DNA of 30,022 bases. Source: a virus. The stretch spans positions 1-30,022 of IMG/VR virus record IMGVR_UViG_3300032236_000229, one strand, 5' to 3'. Each line of letters opens with the position of its first letter. The first letter of the stretch is position 1. The position numbers were made by a program, and so were the translations under genes. The notes below the pieces were generated by a model that saw nothing but the letters and a program-made list of their open reading frames with translations, did not search any database and had not been told where the DNA came from. Shown in pieces: positions 15,212 to 20,644 of the stretch.

Positions 15212-15377
15212 TTCTCTTTTTCATTGTTATATCTTCAAGCTTTTGTGCTAAATCTGTTAAATCAATAGCAAAGTCTACGGCAGCATCCCAGTTAGCTTTC
15301 AATGTAGCGTTATGGTAATTACGCAATGCAGAAGCAGAAGCAATAACAATTTCTGAATAATCTAATTCGCTAATCAT
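15183..15377 (-). CDS. Hypothetical small helical protein
   Basis: 64 aa from ATG 15377 (AAAGGGG upstream, ATGA overlap with the previous gene's stop). The sequence is a run of helices (ALRNYHNATLKANWDAAVDF, DLTDLAQKLEDI) with a basic tail. A longer reading from 15416 lies inside the upstream gene and is not supported. No family was recognised. Confidence 0.6.
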   Translation of the reverse strand: MISELDYSEIVIASASALRNYHNATLKANWDAAVDFAIDLTDLAQKLEDITMKKRNEQGSETTL

Positions 15378-15709
15378 ACATTCCCCTTTCGTCTGTTGGC
15401 AGATAATGTTTGCCAAATTTCAGTAATTCTAATTTCGTGTTGGCGTTTATTGTCTAACATTTTAAACTCTTTTAACGCTTCAATCCATTCTTCTACGACT
15501 TCCCGATATTGTGGACTGTTTATGGCCTTGGCTTCTCGTTCAGCTATTGTTCCATCTGATAATAAATAACAATGGCTCTTAGTCATTTTTAAAGCTTCCT
15601 CAAGACGTTTTACTTCCCCTGACAACTCCGCATGACTTTCATCTGTTGATGACAAAAACATAAGAGCTTTTTCAACACGGTTATCGTTTAAATGCTCTAA
15701 ATCACTCAC
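15374..15709 (-). CDS. Hypothetical helical protein of the replication operon
   Basis: 111 aa from a GTG at 15709, overlapping the stop of the small membrane protein gene (GTGA, 15706-15709). GGGG lies 8 bases upstream. It is predicted all-helical and charged (AELSGEVKRLEEALKMTKSH). Proteins of this look occur in phage replication and early operons, but I cannot name a function. Confidence 0.65.
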   Translation of the reverse strand: MSDLEHLNDNRVEKALMFLSSTDESHAELSGEVKRLEEALKMTKSHCYLLSDGTIAEREAKAINSPQYREVVEEWIEALKEFKMLDNKRQHEIRITEIWQTLSANRRKGNV

Positions 15710-15858
15710 TTAGCTAACCCCATAAATAAACCGATTTGAGAAAATGAATAACCTAACCACATAATCCCTGAACCAGTGTTTCCTAAATTTAACTGTTGAA
15801 CCCCAACAATTAAATACCCCAAACCCACTAAAGCAACTATCCAATGGCTAATAGTCAC
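15706..15858 (-). CDS. Small two-helix membrane protein
   Basis: 50 aa from a GTG at 15858 (GGGGGAG upstream). Its start overlaps the previous stop and its stop overlaps the next start, both as GTGA, which strongly supports a real gene. There are two hydrophobic segments, about residues 5-20 (HWIVALVGLGYLIVGV) and 31-47 (GIMWLGYSFSQIGLFMG), separated by a polar turn (QQLNLGNTGS). An inner-membrane location is inferred. The function is unknown. Confidence 0.7.
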   Translation of the reverse strand: MTISHWIVALVGLGYLIVGVQQLNLGNTGSGIMWLGYSFSQIGLFMGLAK

Positions 15859-16022
15859 TTTGTAGAACTCCCCCAAGTTTGTCTTTCTAATGAACGGATA
15901 TATTCGTCTTGTCTATCCATCATCTTTAAAAGCTTGTCATAAGCTAAACGCCAATAAGCTGAATCTTCATAAGCTTTTTTTAGTTGAAGCTCTAGTTCTT
16001 CAATTTTATCTTCAGGTTTCAT
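15855..16022 (-). CDS. Small coiled-coil protein
   Basis: 55 aa from ATG 16022 (AAGGA upstream), overlapping the previous gene by 11 bases. A heptad-like helix spans most of its length (DKIEELELQLKKAYEDSAYW). An in-frame upstream start at 16085 lies inside the preceding gene. No family was recognised. Confidence 0.6.
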   Translation of the reverse strand: MKPEDKIEELELQLKKAYEDSAYWRLAYDKLLKMMDRQDEYIRSLERQTWGSSTK

Positions 16023-16215
16023 TTTTCCTTCTTTCCCATAAAACATACAAACTGTTTTCAATACGCTTTCTTTCAGGCATCCCACGTCTTTCCATTACTA
16101 ATACTAGATACTTTCTTCTTTCTTGTAAAGGCATTTTTGCAATGTGTCGTATTTCGCACTCATGTCGCCACTGTTCAGAAAAGGTATCAAGCTCCTGATT
16201 GAATAAGTCGTTCAC
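16012..16215 (-). CDS. Small conserved phage protein next to the replication gene
   Basis: 67 aa from a GTG at 16215, with AAGG eight bases upstream, overlapping the DUF1376 gene by 29 bases. The core RHECEIRHIAKMPLQERRKY and the following L...MERRGMPERKRIE resemble a short family repeatedly found beside phage replication genes (the RHxCEVR...RRxYL...RRG pattern, possibly DUF7696). The function is unknown. It is basic and helical. Confidence 0.6.
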   Translation of the reverse strand: MNDLFNQELDTFSEQWRHECEIRHIAKMPLQERRKYLVLVMERRGMPERKRIENSLYVLWERRKNET

Positions 16216-16924
16216 GATATTGACCTTCTGTTTCTCCTGTTTTTGGCTCAATACCCATTTCCTTTCCTTTAGCCATAACACCAGCTACTGATTGATGCCA
16301 TTTAACCGTAGATTTATCAGAAGTAGTAACAGATTTTACTTTTTGATTTCTTACCCAATTTCTCCAAGTAGCTAACCAATCTAACTTTGCTCCTTTTTGA
16401 CCGCCTTGTGCAATCCAATAATCTCTAAATTGGTCAAATATTTCTTTAGGGTTTAAATCAGGTCTATTGGTTTTGCAAAACAACTCCCAGTCTTTTGGCA
16501 ATTCTTCTATTTTTAATCTTTGTGCTTTGGGAGCTTTAGCGACACCAATAATATGGTTATTGGTTAATGGTTCTTGGTTCTTGGTTGGTTGAACGGTCGT
16601 TGAACGGTCGTTGAACCTTCGTTCAGCAGATGCCTTTCCTGCTTTACTGGCTTGGCTTACACGGTCGTGATACTTTTCAATTTCTTCATCAATTCGCTTG
16701 TTATGCCAACAATCATCATCCTCTAAAACAAAAAATTCATTCAATACTGCATCAACAACTTCAACAGTTGAGCGAACTTTACGAGCTATAGTTGAACGGT
16801 CGTTGAACGGCTGTTCAGCTAAATAATAAAGGTCAATCATTCGCCTGTAGGCTAAATCTTCTTCATTAGAAAGATGGCTTGTGTGGGAGATGTAATCTCC
16901 AATGTGGAACGGATAAAAATTCAT
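16187..16924 (-). CDS. DUF1376 (YdaU-type) replication protein
   Basis: 245 aa from ATG 16924 (AAAGG upstream; a TTG five codons earlier is rejected). The N-terminus MNFYPFHIGDYISHTSHLSN, then EEDLAYRRMIDLYYLAEQPF, is diagnostic of DUF1376, found in the initiator position of many lambdoid and P22-like genomes. The middle is low-complexity and contains repeated FNDRST peptides encoded by 11-base DNA repeats, an arrangement like lambda O with its internal origin. The C-terminal half (WELFCKTNRPDLNPKEIFDQ, DWLATWRNWVRNQ) is a helical domain. The gene opens the leftward replication operon. Confidence 0.85.
   Translation of the reverse strand: MNFYPFHIGDYISHTSHLSNEEDLAYRRMIDLYYLAEQPFNDRSTIARKVRSTVEVVDAVLNEFFVLEDDDCWHNKRIDEEIEKYHDRVSQASKAGKASAERRFNDRSTTVQPTKNQEPLTNNHIIGVAKAPKAQRLKIEELPKDWELFCKTNRPDLNPKEIFDQFRDYWIAQGGQKGAKLDWLATWRNWVRNQKVKSVTTSDKSTVKWHQSVAGVMAKGKEMGIEPKTGETEGQYRERLIQSGA
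16588..16627. repeat. Iteron-like direct repeats, cluster 1 (candidate origin)
   Basis: 11-base units start at 16588, 16599 and 16610: GTTGAACGGTC twice, then GTTGAACCTTC, followed by a partial GTTCAGC. They lie inside the DUF1376 gene, next to AT-rich sequence (about 16500-16570). The period of 11 bases, near one helical turn, fits initiator binding. Confidence 0.65.
16791..16819. repeat. Iteron-like direct repeats, cluster 2
   Basis: GTTGAACGGTC (16791-16801) is directly followed by GTTGAACGGCT (16802-16812) and a partial GTTCAGC (16813-16819). It has the same unit and end as cluster 1, about 190 bases away, within the same gene. Confidence 0.6.
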
Positions 16925-16929
16925 ATATG

Positions 16930-16942
16930 CCTTTGTCAAAGG
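16930..16942 (-). promoter_or_regulatory. Palindrome covering the DUF1376 ribosome site
   Basis: CCTTTGACAAAGG on the minus strand can fold as CCTTT-GAC-AAAGG, placing the AAAGG ribosome site in the stem, 5 bases before the ATG at 16924. This could limit translation of the replication protein. Confidence 0.45.
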
Positions 16943-16975
16943 TAGTCACAAAAAAAGTGGGCAGGTCGGTGACTA
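16943..16975. repeat. Inverted repeat TAGTCAC/GTGACTA in the divergent region
   Basis: Perfect 7-base arms (16943-16949, 16969-16975) surround a 19-base spacer that contains A7. It lies in the leader of the leftward replication operon and is a candidate operator or leader stem-loop. Confidence 0.5.
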
Positions 16976-17012
16976 AGCGACTTTTCGGGGTTAACACCCT
17001 AGCCACAAACGA

Positions 17013-17040
17013 AATATACACCTAAAAAATATTTTTGCAA
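17013..17040 (-). promoter_or_regulatory. Leftward promoter of the replication operon
   Basis: On the minus strand TTGCAA (17040-17035) and TATATT (17018-17013) are 16 bases apart. The transcript would begin near 17006 and carry a GGGT-GTTA-ACCC stem-loop (16999-16988), then the larger inverted repeat, before the DUF1376 start. Confidence 0.6.
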
Positions 17041-17056
17041 ATAATTAAAAAAATAC

Positions 17057-17085
17057 TTGCAATACTGCTATTAGGGGACTAATAT
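17057..17085 (+). promoter_or_regulatory. Rightward early promoter
   Basis: TTGCAA (17057-17062) and TAATAT (17080-17085) are separated by exactly 17 bases. Transcription would start near 17092, at a TTACC-AACTC-GGTAA stem-loop (17091-17105), followed by AAGGAG and the ATG at 17120. It is back-to-back with the leftward promoter 16 bases away. Confidence 0.7.
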
Positions 17086-17090
17086 CTGTA

Positions 17091-17105
17091 TTACCAACTC
17101 GGTAA
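17091..17105 (+). promoter_or_regulatory. 5'-end stem-loop of the early mRNA
   Basis: TTACC-AACTC-GGTAA makes a 5-pair stem at the predicted transcript start, 3 bases before the AAGGAG ribosome site. Confidence 0.5.
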
Positions 17106-17119
17106 ACAAGGAGAAACAA

Positions 17120-17323
17120 ATGAATCAAGCAGAATTTCAAGAAATGCAGCTTCAAGAACAACGCTTAGAACAAGCGCTTGACAAGGTAGAGCATGGCGAC
17201 TTTCTAACTGATGATGAAGTAGCAATCATCTATTGGGCTTGTGGTAAAGCTAGAAAACCTAGACAATCTTTTATGGCTGGCATTTTTAATGACTGGTCAG
17301 AAGTTTACAAACTAGGTTTATAA
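17120..17323 (+). CDS. First early gene, hypothetical
   Basis: 67 aa, preceded by AAGGAG. The first half is a Gln/Glu-rich helix (QAEFQEMQLQEQRLEQALDK), then DDEVAIIYWACGKARKPRQS. Being the promoter-proximal early gene, it is a candidate for a host-takeover or regulatory role, but the sequence does not show which. No family was recognised. Confidence 0.65.
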   Translation: MNQAEFQEMQLQEQRLEQALDKVEHGDFLTDDEVAIIYWACGKARKPRQSFMAGIFNDWSEVYKLGL

Positions 17324-17336
17324 GTAATACTGTTGT

Positions 17337-17359
17337 AAAAAAACCACAGTTTTGTGGTT
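17337..17359 (-). terminator. Terminator-like stem-loop facing against the early operon
   Basis: AACCACA (17342-17348) and TGTGGTT (17353-17359) pair around a 4-base loop. On the minus strand the stem runs into T7 (17343-17337), a good intrinsic terminator for leftward transcription. On the plus strand there is no T-run, so the hairpin would be a leader structure of the ERF mRNA. Confidence 0.5.
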
Positions 17360-17389
17360 GGGGATATGTTTTTTAAAAAGGGGGAAATT

Positions 17390-17821
17390 ATGAATCAATC
17401 TGAATCTATTGCTAAATTAGCAACCGCATTATCAATCGTACAAGGCAAACTAACCCACGCTAAGAAGGATTCAGCCAATCCATTCTTTAAGTCGCACTAT
17501 GCAGACCTAGAATCTGTTTGGGAAGCTTGTAGGGCACTTTTAGCAGCTAATGGGTTATCTGTTATGCAGTTCCCAGGTGTGTACGAAGATGGAACAATGT
17601 CTTTGACAACTATTTTGGCTCATTCTTCAGGTGAATGGATTAAACAAGCCATGTCATTACCCGTATCTAAGCCCGATGCACAGGGTTCAGGTTCTGCGCT
17701 GACGTATATGCGTAGATATGCTTTAGCAGCCGTTGTGGGCGTTTATCAAGCCGATGACGATGCTAATTCAGCAGTGCAAAGCAAAGTGTTTAACAAAGTA
17801 ACAGCCAAAGATATTTTATAA
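17390..17821 (+). CDS. ERF family single-strand annealing protein
   Basis: 143 aa from ATG 17390 (AAGGGGG upstream; a GTG 12 codons earlier is rejected). Family features are [20 protein letters not shown] near the N-terminus, [13 protein letters not shown] in the middle, and the [20 protein letters not shown] core followed by DDDAN. ERF proteins anneal complementary single strands in phage recombination and circularisation (P22 Erf). It is shorter than P22 Erf (204 aa), lacking the C-terminal part. It works with the exonuclease and SSB-like protein encoded nearby. Confidence 0.9.
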   Translation: MNQSESIAKLATALSIVQGKLTHAKKDSANPFFKSHYADLESVWEACRALLAANGLSVMQFPGVYEDGTMSLTTILAHSSGEWIKQAMSLPVSKPDAQGSGSALTYMRRYALAAVVGVYQADDDANSAVQSKVFNKVTAKDIL

Positions 17822-17831
17822 AGGAAAGAAA

Positions 17832-18083
17832 ATGGCATACATACCAAAAGAAGGTTCAGGTTCTTTATTTAAGAACGACAAAAAGGTTTCTGACAACCAT
17901 CCTGATTACACAGGAACAATTATGGTCAATGGTAAAGAACATTGGTTATCGGGTTGGGTTAAAGAAGGTAAAAAAGGTAAATTCTTTAGCGTTTCTATTG
18001 GTAAAGAAAAGCTACCAGTAGGATTTAAAGAAGCTGGTGCGGATGAACTTCCAAAGCTTCCTGATGAAGATTTACCATTTTAA
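17832..18083 (+). CDS. Small DNA-metabolism protein with SSB-type C-terminal tail
   Basis: 83 aa, AAGGAA before the ATG. The body ([20 protein letters not shown], then [24 protein letters not shown]) is a series of beta strands, as in small OB-like or DUF736-like phage proteins. The last eight residues, LPDEDLPF, copy the acidic-plus-PF tip of bacterial SSB (DDDIPF), which recruits repair proteins. It follows ERF by 10 bases. I infer a single-strand DNA binding accessory protein. The fold assignment is uncertain. Confidence 0.65.
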   Translation: MAYIPKEGSGSLFKNDKKVSDNHPDYTGTIMVNGKEHWLSGWVKEGKKGKFFSVSIGKEKLPVGFKEAGADELPKLPDEDLPF

Positions 18084-18090
18084 GTAATAA

Positions 18091-18161
18091 TGGGTGAAAG
18101 CGAACAAAGTTGGCTCGGCAACTATAAATAGCCTGTAGATTAGCGGCTCGTGAGTAACCCA
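18091..18161 (+). other. Possible structured RNA segment between early genes
   Basis: In a 96-base gap, TGGGT (18091-18095) can pair with ACCCA (18157-18161), enclosing GTTG-GCTCGG-CAAC (18109-18122) and AGCC...GGCT (18130-18133, 18145-18148). This gives a weak three-way junction. The stems are short, so chance is not excluded. Confidence 0.25.
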
Positions 18162-18179
18162 ATCTTTTAGGGGAAAAAG

Positions 18180-18545
18180 ATGGAATTAAAAATAGCTAAA
18201 CAATTAAGAGTTAAAAAACTTTTAGAAGAACTAAAAACAACAGAAATGAATAGAAAACAAATGGCAGAGTTTTTAGGCATGAGCCAAAAAGCAATTTGTC
18301 ATTACGTTACAGAATTAAAGTTTTACAAACAGATTTACATTAGCCGTTATGAAACAAACACAACAGGTTCTTTTATTGTGTATTACATGACAGGTAATAA
18401 ACCTAACGCTGTAAGACCTAAAGCGAAAACTTACAAAGACTATAACGAAGCAGCTAAATTAAAACGAAGTTTAGAAATTAAAAAATTAAAACCTAAAAAG
18501 TTTATTCCACGACCAGATGTTGCTGCTGCTTGGTTATTTAATTAA
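18180..18545 (+). CDS. Winged-helix DNA-binding protein
   Basis: 121 aa, with AGGGG six bases upstream. Residues about 10-70 form a winged helix-turn-helix: KKLLEELKTTEMNRKQMAEF, LGMSQKAICHYVTELKF as recognition helix, then a beta wing (ISRYETNTTGSFIVYYMTG). The C-terminal part is lysine-rich (KLKRSLEIKKLKPKKFIPRP). It is likely a transcription regulator or DNA-bound replication accessory. The target is unknown. Confidence 0.7.
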   Translation: MELKIAKQLRVKKLLEELKTTEMNRKQMAEFLGMSQKAICHYVTELKFYKQIYISRYETNTTGSFIVYYMTGNKPNAVRPKAKTYKDYNEAAKLKRSLEIKKLKPKKFIPRPDVAAAWLFN

Positions 18546-18554
18546 GGGGAAATC

Positions 18555-18860
18555 ATGAAAAATATTATTTTTATTACTGCATTGTTTTGGGGTATTGCCC
18601 ATGCAGAAACCATTGCAACAGCACCTAACAACGCAAATGGAAAAATTGTTTTAACTAATGAAGTTTGTAAATTTGGCGAAAAAGTTTATGAAAAGTTATA
18701 TCGAGCATATAACTATAGTAGTAATGGTTCTAATTTAGAAGGTTGTTTTTATTTAGAAGATGAAACAGTTGTAGTTGTTTGGGCTGATAATACGACTTAT
18801 CGTTATCCAGCTACAGGATTTCAAATTAAAAAACAAAATTCAAGCGGATATAAATATTAA
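18555..18860 (+). CDS. Secreted or periplasmic small protein
   Basis: 101 aa, AAGGGGAAATC before the ATG. A signal peptide is visible: MKNIIFITALFWGIAHA with likely cleavage after AHA (residue 17). The mature part has two Cys (38 and 63), which could form a disulphide, and several Tyr/Asn-rich stretches. An early-expressed exported protein might alter the host envelope, for example to exclude other phages. This is inference from signal and operon only. Confidence 0.65.
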   Translation: MKNIIFITALFWGIAHAETIATAPNNANGKIVLTNEVCKFGEKVYEKLYRAYNYSSNGSNLEGCFYLEDETVVVVWADNTTYRYPATGFQIKKQNSSGYKY

Positions 18861-19037
18861 ATGAGTAAATTTATGGCTTGTCCTGAGTGTGAATCTCGGG
18901 ATTCAAAGACCACAGATACAAGAGAGCATCCAACTTATAACTGGATTGTTAGGCGCAGAGTTTGTCTTGATTGTGGTAATCGTTTTAAAACTTATGAGAT
19001 GGTAGAAGGAGAGGTTGAAGTAGATGAAAACTTGTAA
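18861..19037 (+). CDS. NrdR-type zinc-ribbon protein without ATP-cone
   Basis: 58 aa. CPECESRDSKTTDTRE and RRRVCLDCGNRFKTYE reproduce the N-terminal zinc ribbon of NrdR, the bacterial repressor of ribonucleotide reductase genes (Cys7, Cys10, Cys35, Cys38). NrdR's ATP-cone domain is absent, since the protein ends soon after (EMVEGEVEVDENL). It starts directly after the previous stop and overlaps the next gene by 14 bases. It may bind DNA or compete with host NrdR. No ribonucleotide reductase gene is in the window. Confidence 0.75.
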   Translation: MSKFMACPECESRDSKTTDTREHPTYNWIVRRRVCLDCGNRFKTYEMVEGEVEVDENL

Positions 19038-19227
19038 ACAATGTATGTATCATAGAGCGAATGACATGAATAATTATGGGGTATGTTTTCGCTATCCACA
19101 GGTTGTAAATACAGCAACAGGTCATTGGTGTGGAGAATTTAAAGAACCTGTAAACTTTGTAGAAGTTACTGAAGAAAAGTTAATTAACAAAAGGGGAAGA
19201 AAAAGTGTTGATAAGACAGGAGAGTGA
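19024..19227 (+). CDS. Small cysteine-rich protein
   Basis: 67 aa. Cys4-x2-Cys7, Cys21 and Cys36 (CKQCMYHR...GVCFRYP...HWCGEF) form a probable metal site of a type common in small phage proteins. A basic KRGRKS patch follows. It is in the middle of an overlapping gene string, with 14 bases shared with the zinc-ribbon gene and 23 with the exonuclease. The function is not known. Confidence 0.65.
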   Translation: MKTCKQCMYHRANDMNNYGVCFRYPQVVNTATGHWCGEFKEPVNFVEVTEEKLINKRGRKSVDKTGE

Positions 19228-19945
19228 ATCAGGCCATTTTTATGCCAAAGATGGGTCTACAGCATATAGAATCATTGGTGCGAATGGAAAAGAACGTAAC
19301 ACAACATTAAGAGATGCTAAAAAACATGGCTTAGTTCCGTCAGTTACGACCATATTGAGTCAAATTGCTAAACCAGGACTAGACACATGGAAACAAACCC
19401 AAGTGCTTCTAGCGGCTCTTACATTGCCTAGAGGGGATAATGAAACTGAACAAGACTGGCTACAACGAGTTATGGCTGATTCAAAAGCTACAGGTCGTGA
19501 TGCAGCGAATAGGGGAACGCAGATTCACGGAGTTCTTGAAAGCTATTTTGAAGGCACTTATATTCCTGAGTGGCCTTTGTACGTTCACAATGTCCATGAT
19601 GTTTTGGTGGATACTTTTGGGACTTGTGCTTGGGATAGCGAGAAGTCTTTTGCTCATGATTTGGGTTATGGCGGTAAGCTAGACTTATCGGCAGATAATG
19701 TAGTTGTAGATTTTAAGACCAAAGAAACCCCCTTAGAATCTGTCGTTCCATACCATGAACACATTTTACAACTAAGTGCATACCGAATGGGATTAAATAT
19801 GCCACAAGCTCGGTGTGCCATTGCATTCGTCAACGGAATCACTAATGAAGTAAAATTATGTGAAATTTCCGAAGAAGAATTACAAAAGGGTTGGGAATGT
19901 TTTAAGCATCTGTTATCGTATTATCAATTAAAAAATAATCTCTAA
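19205..19945 (+). CDS. PD-(D/E)XK exonuclease (RecB/Cas4-like fold)
   Basis: 246 aa from a GTG at 19205 (AGGGG upstream). An N-terminal VPSVTTILSQIAKPGLDTWK segment and RGTQIHGVLESYFEG helix are followed by the catalytic core GYGGKLDLSADNVVVDFKTK, where GKLD and DFK supply the acidic and Lys residues. EHILQLSAYRMG is the conserved QxxxY helix of this exonuclease group. In a cluster with ERF it is the likely 5'-3' exonuclease partner for strand annealing, as in Red-type systems. Confidence 0.82.
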   Translation: MLIRQESESGHFYAKDGSTAYRIIGANGKERNTTLRDAKKHGLVPSVTTILSQIAKPGLDTWKQTQVLLAALTLPRGDNETEQDWLQRVMADSKATGRDAANRGTQIHGVLESYFEGTYIPEWPLYVHNVHDVLVDTFGTCAWDSEKSFAHDLGYGGKLDLSADNVVVDFKTKETPLESVVPYHEHILQLSAYRMGLNMPQARCAIAFVNGITNEVKLCEISEEELQKGWECFKHLLSYYQLKNNL

Positions 19946-20004
19946 TTCCTGGCAGGGAAAAGCAAAATCCCCTCTCCTTCACATCCCCTAGCTGAGTACC
20001 TGCC

Positions 20005-20041
20005 ACCCTTACTGTTGTTTTTTTGCAACTTAGGGTTTTTC
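20005..20041 (+). terminator. Rightward terminator of the first early operon
   Basis: ACCCT (20005-20009) pairs with AGGGT (20032-20036), and inside it GTTG (20014-20017) pairs with CAAC (20026-20029). A T5 run follows at 20036-20040. It lies 60 bases after the exonuclease gene and just before the next promoter. The inner hairpin contains the repeated GTTG-T7-GCAAC motif. A larger TGGCAGG/CCTGCCA inverted repeat (19950-19956, 19999-20005) precedes it. Confidence 0.6.
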
Positions 20042-20045
20042 TTAC

Positions 20046-20074
20046 TTGAATTACACTAATATTAGTATTAAATT
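20046..20074 (+). promoter_or_regulatory. Promoter of the second early operon with internal palindrome
   Basis: TTGAAT (20046-20051) and TAAATT (20069-20074) are 17 bases apart. The spacer holds the perfect 12-base palindrome ACTAATATTAGT (20055-20066), a good operator candidate. The transcript would start near 20081. Confidence 0.55.
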
Positions 20075-20083
20075 ATTACTAAC

Positions 20084-20097
20084 GCATCGGGGGATGC
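20084..20097 (+). promoter_or_regulatory. 5'-end stem-loop of the second early mRNA
   Basis: GCATC-GGGG-GATGC lies just after the predicted start and before the AAAGGGG ribosome site of the 67-aa gene. Confidence 0.5.
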
Positions 20098-20113
20098 ACA
20101 CAAAGGGGTAAAA

Positions 20114-20317
20114 ATGGAAAGCTACAAAATCAACATTGACGGCATCATTTTAGAAGTTACATACACAGTTGAGCCGATTGACGAAACAGTTGGCATCCGT
20201 TCAAACAATGTAGAAATTCAATCTATTAATCATAACGGTCAAGATATATACGACCTTATTAGCAGTATCATTATTGGACTAATTGAAGATGAATTGATTG
20301 GAGTTGAAAATGAATAA
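20114..20317 (+). CDS. Hypothetical early protein
   Basis: 67 aa, AAAGGGG upstream. A predicted beta-rich N-terminal half (YKINIDGIILEVTYTVEPID) is followed by an amphipathic helix (DIYDLISSIIIGLIEDELIG). It is acidic. It is the first gene of the second early unit and overlaps the next gene by 8 bases. No family was recognised. Confidence 0.65.
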   Translation: MESYKINIDGIILEVTYTVEPIDETVGIRSNNVEIQSINHNGQDIYDLISSIIIGLIEDELIGVENE

Positions 20318-20390
20318 ATTTTTAGAAGCATTTTTATTATTAGCGATGGCGGTTATTTTTGCATTAATGTTTGTATGGGGATGGCAATGA
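20310..20390 (+). CDS. Very small single-pass membrane protein
   Basis: 26 aa, MNKFLEAFLLLAMAVIFALM and a short FVWGWQ end: one hydrophobic helix over nearly the whole length. It overlaps the previous gene by 8 bases and the next start by 4 (ATGA), supporting translation. The function is unknown. Confidence 0.6.
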   Translation: MNKFLEAFLLLAMAVIFALMFVWGWQ

Positions 20391-20644
20391 AACAAGAACC
20401 TGTTGCATTTATGAATCCTACAGGATTGGAATATAAACAGCCTGAAAGAGATTTTATGTATAACGATTGTTTATATCCAAAAGATAAAAATTGGATTCCA
20501 CTTTACACAGCACCAAAAGAGTTAAGTGATGAGGAAATAAAAGCTATTGATAACTCTGTCAAATATAGCGAATTAGCTTTATCGCATGACGAATATATGA
20601 ATAAGTTTGCTAGAGCAATACTAAAGAAAGCGAGTGAGAAATGA
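20387..20644 (+). CDS. Small phage protein with PVAF...PLYTAP motif
   Basis: 85 aa from ATG 20387 (ATGA overlap with the previous stop; in-frame ATGs at 20375 and 20381 are possible). The QEPVAFM...WIPLYTAPKELSDEE(I) pattern is shared by many small phage proteins of unknown function. The last codons and the following start junction are in an exact 26-base repeat with 20874-20899. The end is helical (NKFARAILKKASEK). Confidence 0.65.
   Translation: MKQEPVAFMNPTGLEYKQPERDFMYNDCLYPKDKNWIPLYTAPKELSDEEIKAIDNSVKYSELALSHDEYMNKFARAILKKASEK
20619..20644 (+). repeat. 26-base exact direct repeat, copy 1
   Basis: It is identical to 20874-20899, 255 bases downstream. It encodes the shared KKASEK protein end and contains the ATGA stop-start junction with the next gene. 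Confidence 0.85.

Noticed and set aside
16588-16819. CRISPR array
   Set aside because: Repeats are 11 bases, head to tail without spacers, and inside a coding gene.
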